Notes: generated by a model not told the origin, from the letters alone. 64,000 nucleotides of DNA from Sphingomonas sp. 37zxx (GCF_000786205.1 NZ_JROH01000009.1:1-64000), one strand, 5' to 3'. Positions 47,493 to 57,794 are shown, counted from the first letter of the stretch. Numbers and translations are program-made.

Positions 47493-48233
47493 TTATGAAA
47501 CCACGAAACACGCTTCGCCCGCGACCTTCAGCTTGCCGCAGATTTCGCGCGCCTGTGCGTTGCTGCCGGCATTCACCCGCAAGCGGTGGACGGTGCGGCC
47601 ATTCACCTCGGCTGCCTGAACCGACTGGCCAAGGCCCGCGAGATAGCCGAAGCGCCCCGAAAGCTGCTTCCATGCCGATTGCGCCACCGCGTCGCTCGGG
47701 AACGAACCAAGCTGGACGACGGCACCGCCGCCGCCGGTCGCCGCCGGTGGCGGCGTCGCCGTGGCGGGAGCGGCCGCGCTCAACCGGCCCGAGGGGGGCG
47801 GCACATCCGCCGCGACGCGGCGTGCGCTCGGCGTAGCGGCGGGCGCGGCCTTTGGCTGCGCGATGCCGGCGACCGGCACTTCGGGCACTGCCGACAAATC
47901 GACTCGCGCCTTGGTCGCGCTGCCTTCGCTGGTCTTGAACACGGCGTCGCCTTCGCCCGCCACGCGCATGCCGCCGGGCTCTTCGGGCTTGATCTTGAAA
48001 TCGCCTTCGGGCGCGGCGATCAGTTCGCCCGACCCGCCGACGACCCGGCGATCCTGATACCAATAAATTGCCGCCACCGCCGCCGCGATCACCGCCAGGC
48101 TGACGCCGATCAGCAGAAACAGCCGATACAGTGACGGGCTGTCGTCATAGCCGTCATCGACCGTCTCCAGCCAGGGCAGCCGATCCTCATCGCGCTCGAT
48201 CGCGTCGCCGCCGGTCATCTCGCGCGTATTCAT
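47493..48233 (-). CDS. SPOR domain-containing membrane protein
   Basis: A cytoplasmic N-terminus, one membrane helix (LFLLIGVSLAVIAAAVAAIY), a long Ala/Pro-rich linker, and a C-terminal SPOR domain (VVQLGSFPSDAVAQSAWKQL...VHRLRVNAG) that binds denuded septal glycan. ATG 48233 lies 1 bp after the argS stop. A cell-division protein is likely. Confidence 0.9.
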   Translation of the reverse strand: MNTREMTGGDAIERDEDRLPWLETVDDGYDDSPSLYRLFLLIGVSLAVIAAAVAAIYWYQDRRVVGGSGELIAAPEGDFKIKPEEPGGMRVAGEGDAVFKTSEGSATKARVDLSAVPEVPVAGIAQPKAAPAATPSARRVAADVPPPSGRLSAAAPATATPPPAATGGGGAVVQLGSFPSDAVAQSAWKQLSGRFGYLAGLGQSVQAAEVNGRTVHRLRVNAGSNAQAREICGKLKVAGEACFVVS

Positions 48234-48234
48234 C

Positions 48235-49962
48235 TCAATGCATCTCCTCGACCGCCTCGACACCCATGATGCCAAGGCCGGTACGGATAATCTGCCCTAT
48301 CGCGCCCGCCAGATAAAGCCGTGCCTGCGTAAGCCCGGCATCGTCGGCGATCAGGTAGCGGCGATCGGCGCGCTCATTGCCGACATTCCACGCGGCGTGA
48401 AACTCTGCGGCCAAGTCATAGAGATAAAACGCGATTCTGTGCGGCTCGCGCGCCAGCGCGGCGCTTTCGGCGATTCGTGGGAACTGCGCCGCCAGCTTCA
48501 CCAGCACCAGCTCCTCCGTATCAAGCCGGGACAGATCGGGGCTGGTGGTCGCTTCGATTCCCGCCTCGCGCGCGCGGCGATGCAGCGAAGCAATCCGCGC
48601 ATGGGCATATTGAACATAGAAGACCGGATTGTCCTTCGATGCCTCGACCACCTTGGCGAAGTCGAAATCCATCTGCGCGTCGGCCTTGCGAGTCAGCATC
48701 GTGAAGCGGACAACGTCCTTGCCGACTTCCTCGACCACATCGGCCAGCGTCACGAAATTGCCCGAACGCTTCGACATCTTCACCGGCTCGCCCGCGCGCA
48801 GCAGCCGCACCATCTGCACCAGCTTGACGTCGAACCGCGTCTTGCCCTCGGTCAGCGCGTTGACCGCCGCGACGATGCGCTTGACGGTGCCGGCATGATC
48901 GGCACCCCAGATGTCGATCAACTGATCGGCGCTCTCGGCCTTCTGGAAATGATAAGCGAGGTCGGCCCCGAAATAGGTCCAGGCGCCGTTCGACTTCTTG
49001 ATCGGGCGATCCTGATCGTCGCCGAATTTGGTCGAGCGGAACAGCGGCAGCTCGACCGGCTCCCAATCATCGGCGACTTCGCCCTTGGGGGCTTCGAGCA
49101 CGCCGTCATACACCAGGTCGCGCGCGCGCAGCCAGGCTTCGGCCGCCTCGGGCTTGCCCGCCGCCTGCAATTCGGCCTCGGATGCGAATTTGTCGTGGTG
49201 GATGCCCAGCAGGACGAGATCGGCGCGGATCATCACCAGCATCGCCGCCACCGCTTCGCGCCGGAACAGCGCCAGCCAGTCACCCTCGGGCGCGCCGACG
49301 AACGCCGCGCCATGTTCGGCGGCCAACTTTTCGCCGATCGGCTTGAGATACTCGCCGGGGTACAGCCCCTCAGGAATCGCGATCGTCTCGCCCAGCGCCT
49401 CGCGATAGCGAAGATGCGCCGAACGCGCGAGCGTATCGACCTGGCCGCCGGCGTCGTTGACATAATATTCGCGGATCACGTCATGGCCGACGAACTCCAG
49501 CAGGCTGGCAAGCGCATCGCCCACCACCGCGCCGCGGCAATGCCCCATATGCATCGGGCCGGTCGGGTTGGCCGAGACATATTCGATGTTGACGATGGTG
49601 CCCTTGCCAAGCGCGGAGCGACCATAAAGATCCCCCTCGGCATGGATCGTCGCCAGCTCATCGCGCCACGTCGCGTCGGTCAGCGTCATATTGATGAAGC
49701 CCGGCCCGGCGACCGACACCGCCGAGACCTCGTCGATCTTCTGCAACTCGGCGGCGATCTTTTCGGCCAGCGCGCGCGGATTGGTGCCTGCGGGCTTGGC
49801 GAGCACCATCGCGGCGTTGGTCGCAAGGTCGCCATGCGTGGCGTCGCGCGGCGGCTCAACGGTGACCGCGCGGCGTTCGAGGCCGCCTGGCAAGTCACCC
49901 TTGGCGACCAGGGCATCAAGCGCTGCGTTGAGATGGGCGGCGAAGCGAGTGTAAAGCGTCAT
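48235..49962 (-). CDS. argS: Arginine--tRNA ligase
   Basis: Class I synthetase with ANPTGPMHMGHCRGAVVGDA (HIGH motif), VKMSKRSGNFVTL (KMSKS motif) and the DALR anticodon-binding C-terminus (VQYAHARIASLHRRA...). 575 residues. Start of the argS-SPOR-nagZ-scpAB-tatABC gene order. Confidence 0.97.
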   Translation of the reverse strand: MTLYTRFAAHLNAALDALVAKGDLPGGLERRAVTVEPPRDATHGDLATNAAMVLAKPAGTNPRALAEKIAAELQKIDEVSAVSVAGPGFINMTLTDATWRDELATIHAEGDLYGRSALGKGTIVNIEYVSANPTGPMHMGHCRGAVVGDALASLLEFVGHDVIREYYVNDAGGQVDTLARSAHLRYREALGETIAIPEGLYPGEYLKPIGEKLAAEHGAAFVGAPEGDWLALFRREAVAAMLVMIRADLVLLGIHHDKFASEAELQAAGKPEAAEAWLRARDLVYDGVLEAPKGEVADDWEPVELPLFRSTKFGDDQDRPIKKSNGAWTYFGADLAYHFQKAESADQLIDIWGADHAGTVKRIVAAVNALTEGKTRFDVKLVQMVRLLRAGEPVKMSKRSGNFVTLADVVEEVGKDVVRFTMLTRKADAQMDFDFAKVVEASKDNPVFYVQYAHARIASLHRRAREAGIEATTSPDLSRLDTEELVLVKLAAQFPRIAESAALAREPHRIAFYLYDLAAEFHAAWNVGNERADRRYLIADDAGLTQARLYLAGAIGQIIRTGLGIMGVEAVEEMH

Positions 49963-49971
49963 GCCCGCGCT

Positions 49972-50895
49972 CTAGGCGGCAATGCCCCGATCGGCAACAA
50001 TCGGGCGACGGCGCGGCCACACACTGCTGCCGACATAGAGCACAAGCCCCGTCCAGATGCACACGAAGCAGATGATATGCGCAGTGGTCAGCCGCTCGCC
50101 CAGCCATAGCACCGCCAGCGCGAATTGCAGCGATGGCGCGATATATTGCAGCAGCCCGACGGTGGCATAGGGCAACCGCCGCGCCGAGGCCGAGAACAGC
50201 AGCAGCGGAACAGCGGTGACAATGCCGGTCAGCACCAGCAGGATGGTCACATCGCTGCGATCGCCGAACGCCAGCGCGCCGGTGCTCGCCAGCCAGCCGA
50301 GATAGGCCAGCGCGAAGGGCGTGAGGATCGCGGTTTCCAGCGCCAGCCCCTCGATCGCCTCTACCCGCACCATCTTGCGAACCAGCCCGTACAGCGCGAA
50401 CGATACGGCGAGCGTCAGGCTGATCCACAGCCCCTCGCCCGCCCCCGCCGCCAGCACCGCGACGCCGACTCCGGCGATGCCCACCGCCAGCCCCTGCAAC
50501 CGGGTCAGCCGCTCGCGCAGCACGACGACGCCGAGCAGCACGTTGATCAGTGGATTGAGGAAGTAGCCAAGGCTGCCCGCCAGCACCTGCTGATGCTGGA
50601 CCGCCCAGATATAGACCAGCCAGTTGACCGAAATCAGCGCCGCGCTGGCAGTGAGCGCAAGCATCACGCGGCGGTCGCGCAGCGCGGTGAGCAGCTTGTC
50701 ACGGCGGCGCATCACCAGGACGATGCCGGTCAGCAGCACCAGCGACCAGATGACCCGGCTGGCGACCACCTCGCTCGATCCCACGCCCTTGAGCAGCAGG
50801 AAATAGAGCGGCAACACCCCCCATATCACATAGGCGGTGACCCCCTGGATCAATCCGGTACGATCGAGCGCGGGGGCGGGTTTGGGTGCAGACAT
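49972..50895 (-). CDS. rarD: EamA/DMT family transporter RarD
   Basis: Ten-helix drug/metabolite transporter with the RarD hallmarks GVTAYVIWGVLPLYFLLLKG, ALISVNWLVYIWAVQHQQVL and SLGYFLNPLINVLLGVVVL. 307 residues. Substrate unknown. Ends close to the argS start; probably a separate transcript. Confidence 0.9.
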   Translation of the reverse strand: MSAPKPAPALDRTGLIQGVTAYVIWGVLPLYFLLLKGVGSSEVVASRVIWSLVLLTGIVLVMRRRDKLLTALRDRRVMLALTASAALISVNWLVYIWAVQHQQVLAGSLGYFLNPLINVLLGVVVLRERLTRLQGLAVGIAGVGVAVLAAGAGEGLWISLTLAVSFALYGLVRKMVRVEAIEGLALETAILTPFALAYLGWLASTGALAFGDRSDVTILLVLTGIVTAVPLLLFSASARRLPYATVGLLQYIAPSLQFALAVLWLGERLTTAHIICFVCIWTGLVLYVGSSVWPRRRPIVADRGIAA

Positions 50896-50977
50896 GATCC
50901 GGCCCTAGCCGCCGATGCTGCACCGCGCAAAGCAACCCACCGATCGCACGGCAAATAAATGCTTGGCCGCGCTCAGC

Positions 50978-52708
50978 TCAGCGCCCCGCAGCCGCCGCCG
51001 GATCGCGGGTCAGCGCCTCGGGCACCGGATCCTCGCGGCCGCCGCGCTCGTACATCTTTTGCCCGCCGACCCAGGTTTCGAGCACCACCGTCTGGCGCAG
51101 GTCAGCCGGTGATACCGTGCTGGGGTCACGATCGACGATGATGAAATCGGCGCGCAGCCCCGGTGCCAGCCGTCCGAATTTCTGTTCGGCAAAGCCCGCA
51201 TAGGCAGCGTCGATCGTGAACGCTTTCCACGTTTCCTCGCGGGTCAGCGCCTCTTCGGCGCGCCAGCCGCCCAGCGGCTGACCGTCGGGGCCTTGCCGGG
51301 TGAAGCCAGCCGCCCAGCCGACAAAGGGATTGGGGTTTTCGACCGGATAGTCCGACCCGAACGCAATCCGCGCATTGTTGGTCAGCATCGAACGCCAGGC
51401 ATAGGCACCGCCCAGCCGCTCGGCTCCCAGCCGGGTTTCGGCCATCGCCCGGTCGCTGGTCTGGTGCACCGGCTGCATCGAGGCGATGATGCCGTTGCGC
51501 CCGAAGCGCGGCAGATCGGCGGGGTCGACGATCTGCGAATGCTCGATCCGCCAGCGCCGGTCGCCCTTATAACTGGTCTGCATCTCATCGATCGCGTCGA
51601 GCACCTGCGCGTTGGCGCGGTCGCCGATCGCGTGGATCGCCAGTTGGAAACCGTCCATCGCGCCCCGGCTCATCTGATTGAGCAACTGAGTATCGCTCTG
51701 GAACGCCAGCCCGGTCTGGCCCGCGGCATCGGCATAGGGAGCCTTGAGCCAAGCACCGCGCGACCCAAGCGCCCCGTCGAGATACAGCTTGATCCCGCCC
51801 AGCCGCAATTTATCGTCATACAGCCACGGCGTCGGCCCGCTGCCGCCGACGCGCACCGCCGTATCGACCGAATCGGCATAGATCATCAGGCGGACGCGCA
51901 GGAAGTTACGATCGGCCATCCGGCGATAGGTCAGCCAGTCGTCGAGGCTCGCCCCCATGTCGGCAGTCGCGGTGATGCCGTTGCGCAGCAGTATCCGTTG
52001 CGCTTCGAGGAACGCGGCGTTGCGGTCGCGCGGCGACGGTGTGGGCACCGCCTTTGCCACCAGCGCCATCGCTGCATCGACGAACACGCCGCTCGGCTGG
52101 CCGTTCGCGCCCTTTTCGATCCGCCCGCCGCTTGGCGACACGCTCTTGGCGGTGATGCCCGCCGCCTTCATCGCCGCGCTGTTCGCCCATGCGGCATGGC
52201 CATCGACTCGTTCCAGCCAGACCGGCCGCCCCGGCACCAGCGCATCGAGTTCAGCAGCGGTGGGGAAGCGCCCCAGCCCCCAGCGTTCCTGGTTCCAGCC
52301 GCCGCCGGTGATCCACGGGCGATCGGGATTGGCGGCGGCATAAGCGACGATCTTGGCCTTGGCCTCATCGAAGCTCTGCGTTTCGGACAGGTCGAGCGCC
52401 AGCGCCTGAAAGCCCAGCCCCATGACATGGCCATGCGCGTCGATCATGCCGGGGATCAGGATTCGCCCCTTCATGTCGATCCGCCAATCGAGCTTTTCGG
52501 GCCGCTTGTCGCCCTGCTGGAGCAGCTTGGAAACCTTGCCCTCGCGATCGACCAGCACGCCGGTAAAGCGGATGACCTTGCCATTTTCGTCGAGCGTCAT
52601 GCCATCGACATTCTCGACAAGCGCGTCGGCAAAGGCAGGCGCGGACGACAGCAGCAACAACGCCGCCAGGACGCCTTTCGCCGAAAGCGACGGTAGGATG
52701 CTCTTCAT
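50978..52708 (-). CDS. Exported amidohydrolase (YtcJ-like, amidohydrolase 3)
   Basis: Signal peptide (LSAKGVLAALLLLSSAPAFA) then a metal-dependent hydrolase: IPGMIDAHGHVMGLGFQ (HxH), IHAIGDRANAQVLDAI, IEHSQIVDP and AFGSDYPVENPNPF. 576 residues. ATG 52708 overlaps the stop of the dehydrogenase gene (ATGA). Substrate not predictable; likely an amide or carbamate hydrolase in the periplasm. Confidence 0.88.
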   Translation of the reverse strand: MKSILPSLSAKGVLAALLLLSSAPAFADALVENVDGMTLDENGKVIRFTGVLVDREGKVSKLLQQGDKRPEKLDWRIDMKGRILIPGMIDAHGHVMGLGFQALALDLSETQSFDEAKAKIVAYAAANPDRPWITGGGWNQERWGLGRFPTAAELDALVPGRPVWLERVDGHAAWANSAAMKAAGITAKSVSPSGGRIEKGANGQPSGVFVDAAMALVAKAVPTPSPRDRNAAFLEAQRILLRNGITATADMGASLDDWLTYRRMADRNFLRVRLMIYADSVDTAVRVGGSGPTPWLYDDKLRLGGIKLYLDGALGSRGAWLKAPYADAAGQTGLAFQSDTQLLNQMSRGAMDGFQLAIHAIGDRANAQVLDAIDEMQTSYKGDRRWRIEHSQIVDPADLPRFGRNGIIASMQPVHQTSDRAMAETRLGAERLGGAYAWRSMLTNNARIAFGSDYPVENPNPFVGWAAGFTRQGPDGQPLGGWRAEEALTREETWKAFTIDAAYAGFAEQKFGRLAPGLRADFIIVDRDPSTVSPADLRQTVVLETWVGGQKMYERGGREDPVPEALTRDPAAAAGR

Positions 52709-53562
52709 CACTTCGGCATTCTCCGCACCAGCGCGCTGGTGTCCTGCCGAGCGCCGCCCATTTTCTGCACTTCGGCGTAAAATTGATCGACCAGCGCCGC
52801 GACCGGCAGCGATGCGCCGTTGTGTTTCGCCTCGTCGAGCGCCAGCCCCAGATCCTTTCGCATCCAATCGACCGCAAAGCCGAAATCGAACCGGTCCTCG
52901 CCCATCGACTGCCAGCGATTGACCATCTGCCAGCTTTGCGCCGCACCGCCCGAAATCGCTTCGAACACCTTTTCGAGATCGAGATCGGCGGCCTGGGCGA
53001 AGCGAAGCGCCTCGCTCAATCCCTGCAACACCCCGGCGATCGCGATCTGGTTGACCATCTTGGTCGTCTGGCCGGCCCCGGCATCGCCGACATGCACGAT
53101 CCGCGCGGCATAGGCCTGCATCAGCGGCTCGGCGGCTGCCAGCGCCTCGGGCGTGCCGCCGCACATGATCGACAGCTTGCCATTCTCGGCCCCCGCCTGG
53201 CCACCCGATACCGGTGCATCGACCACCAGCGCGCGCGCACCCGCCAGCCGCCGAGCGATCGACGCCGACACCGTGGTGTGATCGATGAATACCGCATCGG
53301 GGCGCATCGCGGCGAATGCACCACCCTCGCCAAGCGTGACGCCCGCCAGATCATCGTCATTGCCAACACAGGCGATCACCGCGTCCTTGTCGGCGGCGGC
53401 TTCGGCGGGCGTAGCGGCGACCTGCCCGCCATAGGTCGCGGCCCAGGCCTCTGCCTTGGCGCGGGTGCGGTTGAAGACGGTGACCTGGTGCCCGGCCTTG
53501 ACCAGATGTCCGGCCATCGGCGCGCCCATCACGCCGGTTCCGATAAAAGCGATTGCTGCCAT
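52708..53562 (-). CDS. NAD(P)-dependent beta-hydroxyacid dehydrogenase
   Basis: Rossmann motif IAFIGTGVMGAPMAGHL, substrate-binding VVDAPVSGGQAGAENG and catalytic-Lys context GAGQTTKMVNQI of the 3-hydroxyisobutyrate/GlxR family. 284 residues. A second family member (mmsB) lies at 61479; this one pairs with an amidohydrolase, so its substrate may differ. Confidence 0.88.
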   Translation of the reverse strand: MAAIAFIGTGVMGAPMAGHLVKAGHQVTVFNRTRAKAEAWAATYGGQVAATPAEAAADKDAVIACVGNDDDLAGVTLGEGGAFAAMRPDAVFIDHTTVSASIARRLAGARALVVDAPVSGGQAGAENGKLSIMCGGTPEALAAAEPLMQAYAARIVHVGDAGAGQTTKMVNQIAIAGVLQGLSEALRFAQAADLDLEKVFEAISGGAAQSWQMVNRWQSMGEDRFDFGFAVDWMRKDLGLALDEAKHNGASLPVAALVDQFYAEVQKMGGARQDTSALVRRMPK

Positions 53563-53656
53563 TTCCTAGCCTTAGGCGGGCACGGCGCTGCTCGCAACGC
53601 CGACAAAGGGGCAAGCCGGTTTTCATTACGGGCATGATCGGCTAGGCGCTGCGCCC

Positions 53657-54901
53657 ATGGCTACCCAATCCGTCGCATCGCCCGCCTCTTCGCTCGTAAC
53701 CCTGGACGATGTGCGCGCCGCGCATATCCGGATCGCCGATTCAGTCGTGCGGACGCCGACGCTGATCAGCAAGACGCTGTCGGAGTTCACCGGCGCGACG
53801 GTGTATCTCAAGTTCGAAAACCTGCAATTCACCGCCGCCTATAAGGAGCGCGGCGCGCTCAACACGCTGTTGCAGCTCGATGCGGCGGCTCGTGCCAAGG
53901 GCGTGATCGCGGCGTCGGCGGGCAATCATGCCCAGGGCCTGGCCTATCACGGCAATCGCCTGGGCATCCCGGTGACGATCGTGATGCCGCAGAACACCCC
54001 GACGGTGAAGATCACGCAAACCGAAGGTCATGGCGCGACGGTGATCCTCGAGGGCGAAACCTTCGACGCGGCGCACGCCCATGCGCGCAAGCTCGAAGCA
54101 TCGAACGGCTATACCTTCGTCCATCCGTTCGACGATGCGCGGATCATCGCCGGCCAGGGCACGATCGCGATCGAAATGCTCGAGGATGTGCCGGCGATCG
54201 ATACCTTCCTGGTGCCGATCGGCGGCGGCGGGCTGATTTCGGGCGTCGCCACGGTCGCCAAGGCAAGCGCGCGGCCGATCGAAGTGATCGGGGTCGAGGC
54301 CGAGCTGTTCCCGTCGATGTACAACCGGATGAACGGCACCGACTTGCCCTGCGGCGGCGATACGCTGGCCGAAGGCATCGCGGTGAAGGAGCCGGGTGGC
54401 ATCACCGCGCAGATCGTTCGCGAACTAGTCAACGACATCGTGCTGGTGAACGAACGCAGCCTGGAAAAGGCCGTCAGCCTGTTGCTGCAAATCGAAAAGA
54501 CGGTGGTCGAGGGTGCGGGCGCCGCAGGGCTGGCGGCATTGCTCGCGCACCCCGAAAAGTTTCGCGGCAAGACCGTCGGCACCATCCTGTGCGGCGGCAA
54601 TATCGACACCCGGCTGCTGGCCAATGTGCTGCTGCGCGACCTTGCGCGCTCGGGGCGGCTGGCGCGGCTTCGCGTGCGGTTGCAGGATCGGCCGGGTGCG
54701 CTGTTCAACGTCGCAAAGATTTTCCACGAACAGGGCGTCAACATCATCGAAGTGTATCACCAGCGGGTGTTCACCACGCTGCCCGCCAAGGGGCTGATCA
54801 CCGACATCGAATGCGAAACCCGCGACAAGGCGCATCTCGACCGGCTGATGGCGGCGCTGACCGCGGCGCATTACGAGGTCAGCCCGGTCGAACTTGCTTA
54901 A
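53657..54901 (+). CDS. ilvA: Threonine ammonia-lyase
   Basis: PLP enzyme converting threonine to 2-oxobutyrate for isoleucine synthesis or catabolism. KFENLQFTAAYKERGALN contains the PLP Lys, SAGNHAQGLAYHG and IGGGGLISGVATVAKA bind PLP, and a single C-terminal ACT domain (VRLQDRPGALFNVAKIFHEQ). 414 residues: the single-ACT form. Confidence 0.93.
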   Translation: MATQSVASPASSLVTLDDVRAAHIRIADSVVRTPTLISKTLSEFTGATVYLKFENLQFTAAYKERGALNTLLQLDAAARAKGVIAASAGNHAQGLAYHGNRLGIPVTIVMPQNTPTVKITQTEGHGATVILEGETFDAAHAHARKLEASNGYTFVHPFDDARIIAGQGTIAIEMLEDVPAIDTFLVPIGGGGLISGVATVAKASARPIEVIGVEAELFPSMYNRMNGTDLPCGGDTLAEGIAVKEPGGITAQIVRELVNDIVLVNERSLEKAVSLLLQIEKTVVEGAGAAGLAALLAHPEKFRGKTVGTILCGGNIDTRLLANVLLRDLARSGRLARLRVRLQDRPGALFNVAKIFHEQGVNIIEVYHQRVFTTLPAKGLITDIECETRDKAHLDRLMAALTAAHYEVSPVELA

Positions 54902-55044
54902 CGGCAGCTTGGCGGCAGGTTCTTCGAACTTCTTTCGGGGGTTAACCCTCTTTCCTTGGTTAACCGGCTTTTCATCATTGCCGGTCGCTCACATAGTGTA
55001 GCCAGGGTCGCAGCTCGCGGTCTGGTGCTAAGGATATGTGCAGC

Positions 55045-55824
55045 GTGACCGCGCCGTTTCGTTTTCCCCGCTTCTTCGTGACGACGCCGTCGCCCTGCCC
55101 CTATTTGCCGGGGCAGCAAGAGCGGAAGGTGTTTACCGAATTGTCCGGCCAGCACGCCGGCGAACTGAATGATGCGCTCAGCCGGATCGGCTTTCGGCGC
55201 AGCCAGAGCGTCGCCTATCGCCCAAGCTGCCCAAGCTGCAACGCCTGCCAATCGGTGCGAGTCGTCGCCGATCACTTCGAAACCAGCGCCACCCAGCGCA
55301 AGCTGCTTCGCCGCCACGCCGATCTGGAGGTGAGCGCCTGCCGCCCAATGGCGACGCAGGAACAGTTTGATCTGCTGACGCAATATCTGGCGAATCGCCA
55401 TCCCGGCGGCGGCATGGCGGCGATGGACGAGAATGACTATGCCGACATGGTCGAGCATAGCCCGGTGCGAAGCTATGTCGTCGAATATCGCGAACCGTCG
55501 GTCGGCGGTCGTCCGGGGAAATTGGTGGGCGCGTGCATCAGCGACCAGCAGGCCGATGGCCTGTCGATGATCTACAGCTTTTTCGACGCCTCACCCGACG
55601 CGCGGCAGGGGCTGGGCACCTATATCATCCTCGACCACATCCTGCGCGCCCGCGCGACCAAGCTGCCGTATGTCTATCTCGGCTATTGGGTGAAGGGGTC
55701 GGCGCGGATGGAGTATAAGACGCGCTACCAGCCGATGGAGGTGCTCGATCGCAACGGCTGGGGGCCGCTGAAGATCGATTCGGTGGCAGCGCCGTCATGC
55801 GCGCGCCTGACGGAGATGGTTTGA
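55045..55824 (+). CDS. bpt: Aspartate/glutamate leucyl/arginyl-tRNA--protein transferase (Bpt/ATE-like)
   Basis: N-degron enzyme adding Leu (or Arg) to substrate N-termini. [18 protein letters not shown] and [20 protein letters not shown] at the N-end, [20 protein letters not shown] and [20 protein letters not shown] in the catalytic part. GTG 55045 ([15 protein letters not shown]) is preferred, with AAGGA 10 bp upstream; ATG 55036 is only 1 bp from it. The 143 bp upstream hold small GTTAACC repeats and no gene. Confidence 0.9.
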   Translation: MTAPFRFPRFFVTTPSPCPYLPGQQERKVFTELSGQHAGELNDALSRIGFRRSQSVAYRPSCPSCNACQSVRVVADHFETSATQRKLLRRHADLEVSACRPMATQEQFDLLTQYLANRHPGGGMAAMDENDYADMVEHSPVRSYVVEYREPSVGGRPGKLVGACISDQQADGLSMIYSFFDASPDARQGLGTYIILDHILRARATKLPYVYLGYWVKGSARMEYKTRYQPMEVLDRNGWGPLKIDSVAAPSCARLTEMV

Positions 55825-55845
55825 GGCATAACGCCTCGCTCCAAA

Positions 55846-56003
55846 CCGTTCGTGCTGAGTAGCTGCTGAGCTTGTCGAAGCCTGTCCTGAGCGCCTGCCT
55901 TAGCAGGCAGTCGAAGGGCAGCGTATCGAAGCATCCGCCCGCGTGACGGCTGCCCTTCGATACGGGCCTTCGCCTTCGCTCAGTCCCTACTCAGGACGAA
56001 CGG
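55846..56003. repeat. 158-bp inverted-repeat element
   Basis: Outer arms CCGTTCGTGCTGAGTAG (55846-55862) and CTACTCAGGACGAACGG (55987-56003) pair with one mismatch. Inner TATCGAAG/CTTCGATA and TGCCTTAGCAGGCA segments form further hairpins. Same family as 26453-26572. Sits between convergent genes. Confidence 0.85.
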
Positions 56004-56015
56004 GGGGGGATGGCT

Positions 56016-56819
56016 TCACGCATTCCCGCCAATTACCGCCACCCGAAGCGCAACGTCGAGTTCTTCCTCACCCGATCCCAACCGTGATCCCGCGACCGGC
56101 GTCGCTTCCCCGGCATCGAGCCCGACCGCCACGCGGACATAACGATCGTCGATCCGCGTCCCCGCCGATGGATCGACCCCGATCCATCCCCGATCGGCCA
56201 GATGCGCCTCGACCCAGCCATGCGGCGAGCAGCGCTCGCTCTGCGCCTGGCGATAGCCGCTGATGTAACGCGCGGGCACCTGGGCGCGGCGCAATCCCGC
56301 CACCAGCATCTGCGCCAACTCGCGCCCGGTGGCGCTGTCACCGTCAAACGCTGCCGCTGCATCGCGCAGCGGTTCGTGGCTGTCCTCGGCCAGCGCGAAG
56401 CGATCGGCCATCGCGCGCACCGCCGAATCGATCCCGGCAACGCCACCCTGCCCGACCGCCGCTGCGACAAACGCCGCCAGCGGATCGCCCGCGCGGGTGC
56501 GATCGGTTTCGCGCAAGTAAAAGGCAGGGGGCAGCGTTTCGGCGGTGCCATGCACGAAACCATCGGCGTTTTCGGTCAGCACCTCGCCCTGCACGCTGAT
56601 CTCAATGCTTTCGAGCGGGCCGTCGGCATAGAGCATCGTCAGCTTGTTGCCCAAACCGTCGCGCGCCTCGCGCAGCCGCGCGTCGCAATCGACGTCGATC
56701 CGCCAGCTCACGATCGTCTGGTCGTTGGTATCGTCGGGCGACAAGCGGAGCGCCTGCACTAGCCGTAATTGCGGCTCGCTAAAGGCATAATGGGTGCGAT
56801 GATCGATGGTGATGCGCAT
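56016..56819 (-). CDS. Transglutaminase-like protein lacking the catalytic Cys
   Basis: Bacterial transglutaminase N-domain (HRTHYAFSEPQLRLVQALRL) followed by the core VPARYISGYRQAQSERC, HGWVEAHLADRGWIGVDPSA. His200 and Asp216 are conserved, but aligning back from VPARYISGY puts Gly165 (in ATGRELAQML) where active relatives have Cys (CQDFAHL-type). 267 residues, probably a non-catalytic member. Last gene of the ATP-grasp/alpha-E/transglutaminase cluster; adjacent to alpha-E with a 1-base overlap. Confidence 0.85.
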   Translation of the reverse strand: MRITIDHRTHYAFSEPQLRLVQALRLSPDDTNDQTIVSWRIDVDCDARLREARDGLGNKLTMLYADGPLESIEISVQGEVLTENADGFVHGTAETLPPAFYLRETDRTRAGDPLAAFVAAAVGQGGVAGIDSAVRAMADRFALAEDSHEPLRDAAAAFDGDSATGRELAQMLVAGLRRAQVPARYISGYRQAQSERCSPHGWVEAHLADRGWIGVDPSAGTRIDDRYVRVAVGLDAGEATPVAGSRLGSGEEELDVALRVAVIGGNA

Positions 56820-57760
56820 CAGATGAACCGGAACTGGCGGGCGATCGCGGCATCGAGCGCCGCATTCTCCGCGATGAAATCGTCGAGATATTCGTGCAGG
56901 CCGCGCAAGATCACCTCATGGGTGCGCGTGCGGCTCATCCGCGCCATGCGGTTTCGCGCCATCCGGTCGGCCTCGCCCTGCAAGCCGGTGCGCTTGCCGA
57001 GCAAGCTGAGCACTTCGACAGTCTCCTCGACGCAAGCCGCCAGCGACCGGGGCAATTCGGGGCGAGTCAGCAGCAGGTCAATCACCAGATTGGGCTTCAG
57101 CCCCTCGGCATAGAGCCAGCGATAGGCGGTCACCGCCGACACCGTCTGCAGGATCGTCGTCCATTGATCGCGATCGACCAAGCCGCCCACCGGCTCCCCC
57201 TCGGGCAGCAGCAGGTGATATTTGACATCGACCAGCCGCGCAGTGTTGTCGGCGCGCTCGATCGCCGCGCCCAGCCGGATCAGCCAGACGGCCTCGTTCC
57301 GCATCATCCGCAGCACCGCGCCCTCGAACCCGCGGGTTTCGGCCTTCACCGCTTCGACCAAGTTCAGCGTAGCCATCGTGTTGCCGGGGCGAAGCCGGCT
57401 GTTGAACAACAGCCAGGCGCGATTGATCGCGGTCCATGCCTCGCGAGTCAGCGCGGTGCGAACCGCCCGCGCATTGTTGCGCGCCATGTCGAGACAACGA
57501 ACCAGCGAACCGGCATTATCAGGATCAATCGTCAGGAACCGCGCGACATTGGCCTGGTCGATCGGCGCGCCGCTATCGGCGTAAAGCTTATCGGTATAGG
57601 TGACGCGAAGCGCGCTTTCCCAGGCCACCTCCCCCGCCGGCGTCGGCGACAGCGCGTCGAGCCGAACCGTCGCCTCGATCAACCGGGCGACAAAATCGGC
57701 ACGTTCGACATAGCGGCCAAGCCAGTAAAGCGAGGCGGCAGTGCGCGAGAGCATCACCAT
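56819..57760 (-). CDS. Alpha-E domain protein
   Basis: All-helical protein of the alpha-E family (COG2307): MLSRTAASLYWLGRYVERAD, FNSRLRPGNTMATLNLVEAV, MRNEAVWLIRLGAAIERADN, and TYRWLYAEGLKP-like C-terminal helices. ATG 57760 or 57754; the open frame begins at 57856. About 313 residues. These proteins always accompany a circularly permuted ATP-grasp and a transglutaminase, and are presumed to form a peptide-ligating or -modifying system. Confidence 0.88.
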   Translation of the reverse strand: MVMLSRTAASLYWLGRYVERADFVARLIEATVRLDALSPTPAGEVAWESALRVTYTDKLYADSGAPIDQANVARFLTIDPDNAGSLVRCLDMARNNARAVRTALTREAWTAINRAWLLFNSRLRPGNTMATLNLVEAVKAETRGFEGAVLRMMRNEAVWLIRLGAAIERADNTARLVDVKYHLLLPEGEPVGGLVDRDQWTTILQTVSAVTAYRWLYAEGLKPNLVIDLLLTRPELPRSLAACVEETVEVLSLLGKRTGLQGEADRMARNRMARMSRTRTHEVILRGLHEYLDDFIAENAALDAAIARQFRFI

Positions 57761-57794
57761 GCGGCAGATCCGCCGACAAATATCTCGATCACGC

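Noticed and set aside
48238-50109. 623-codon open frame antisense to argS
   Set aside because: Antisense shadow of a clear arginyl-tRNA synthetase.
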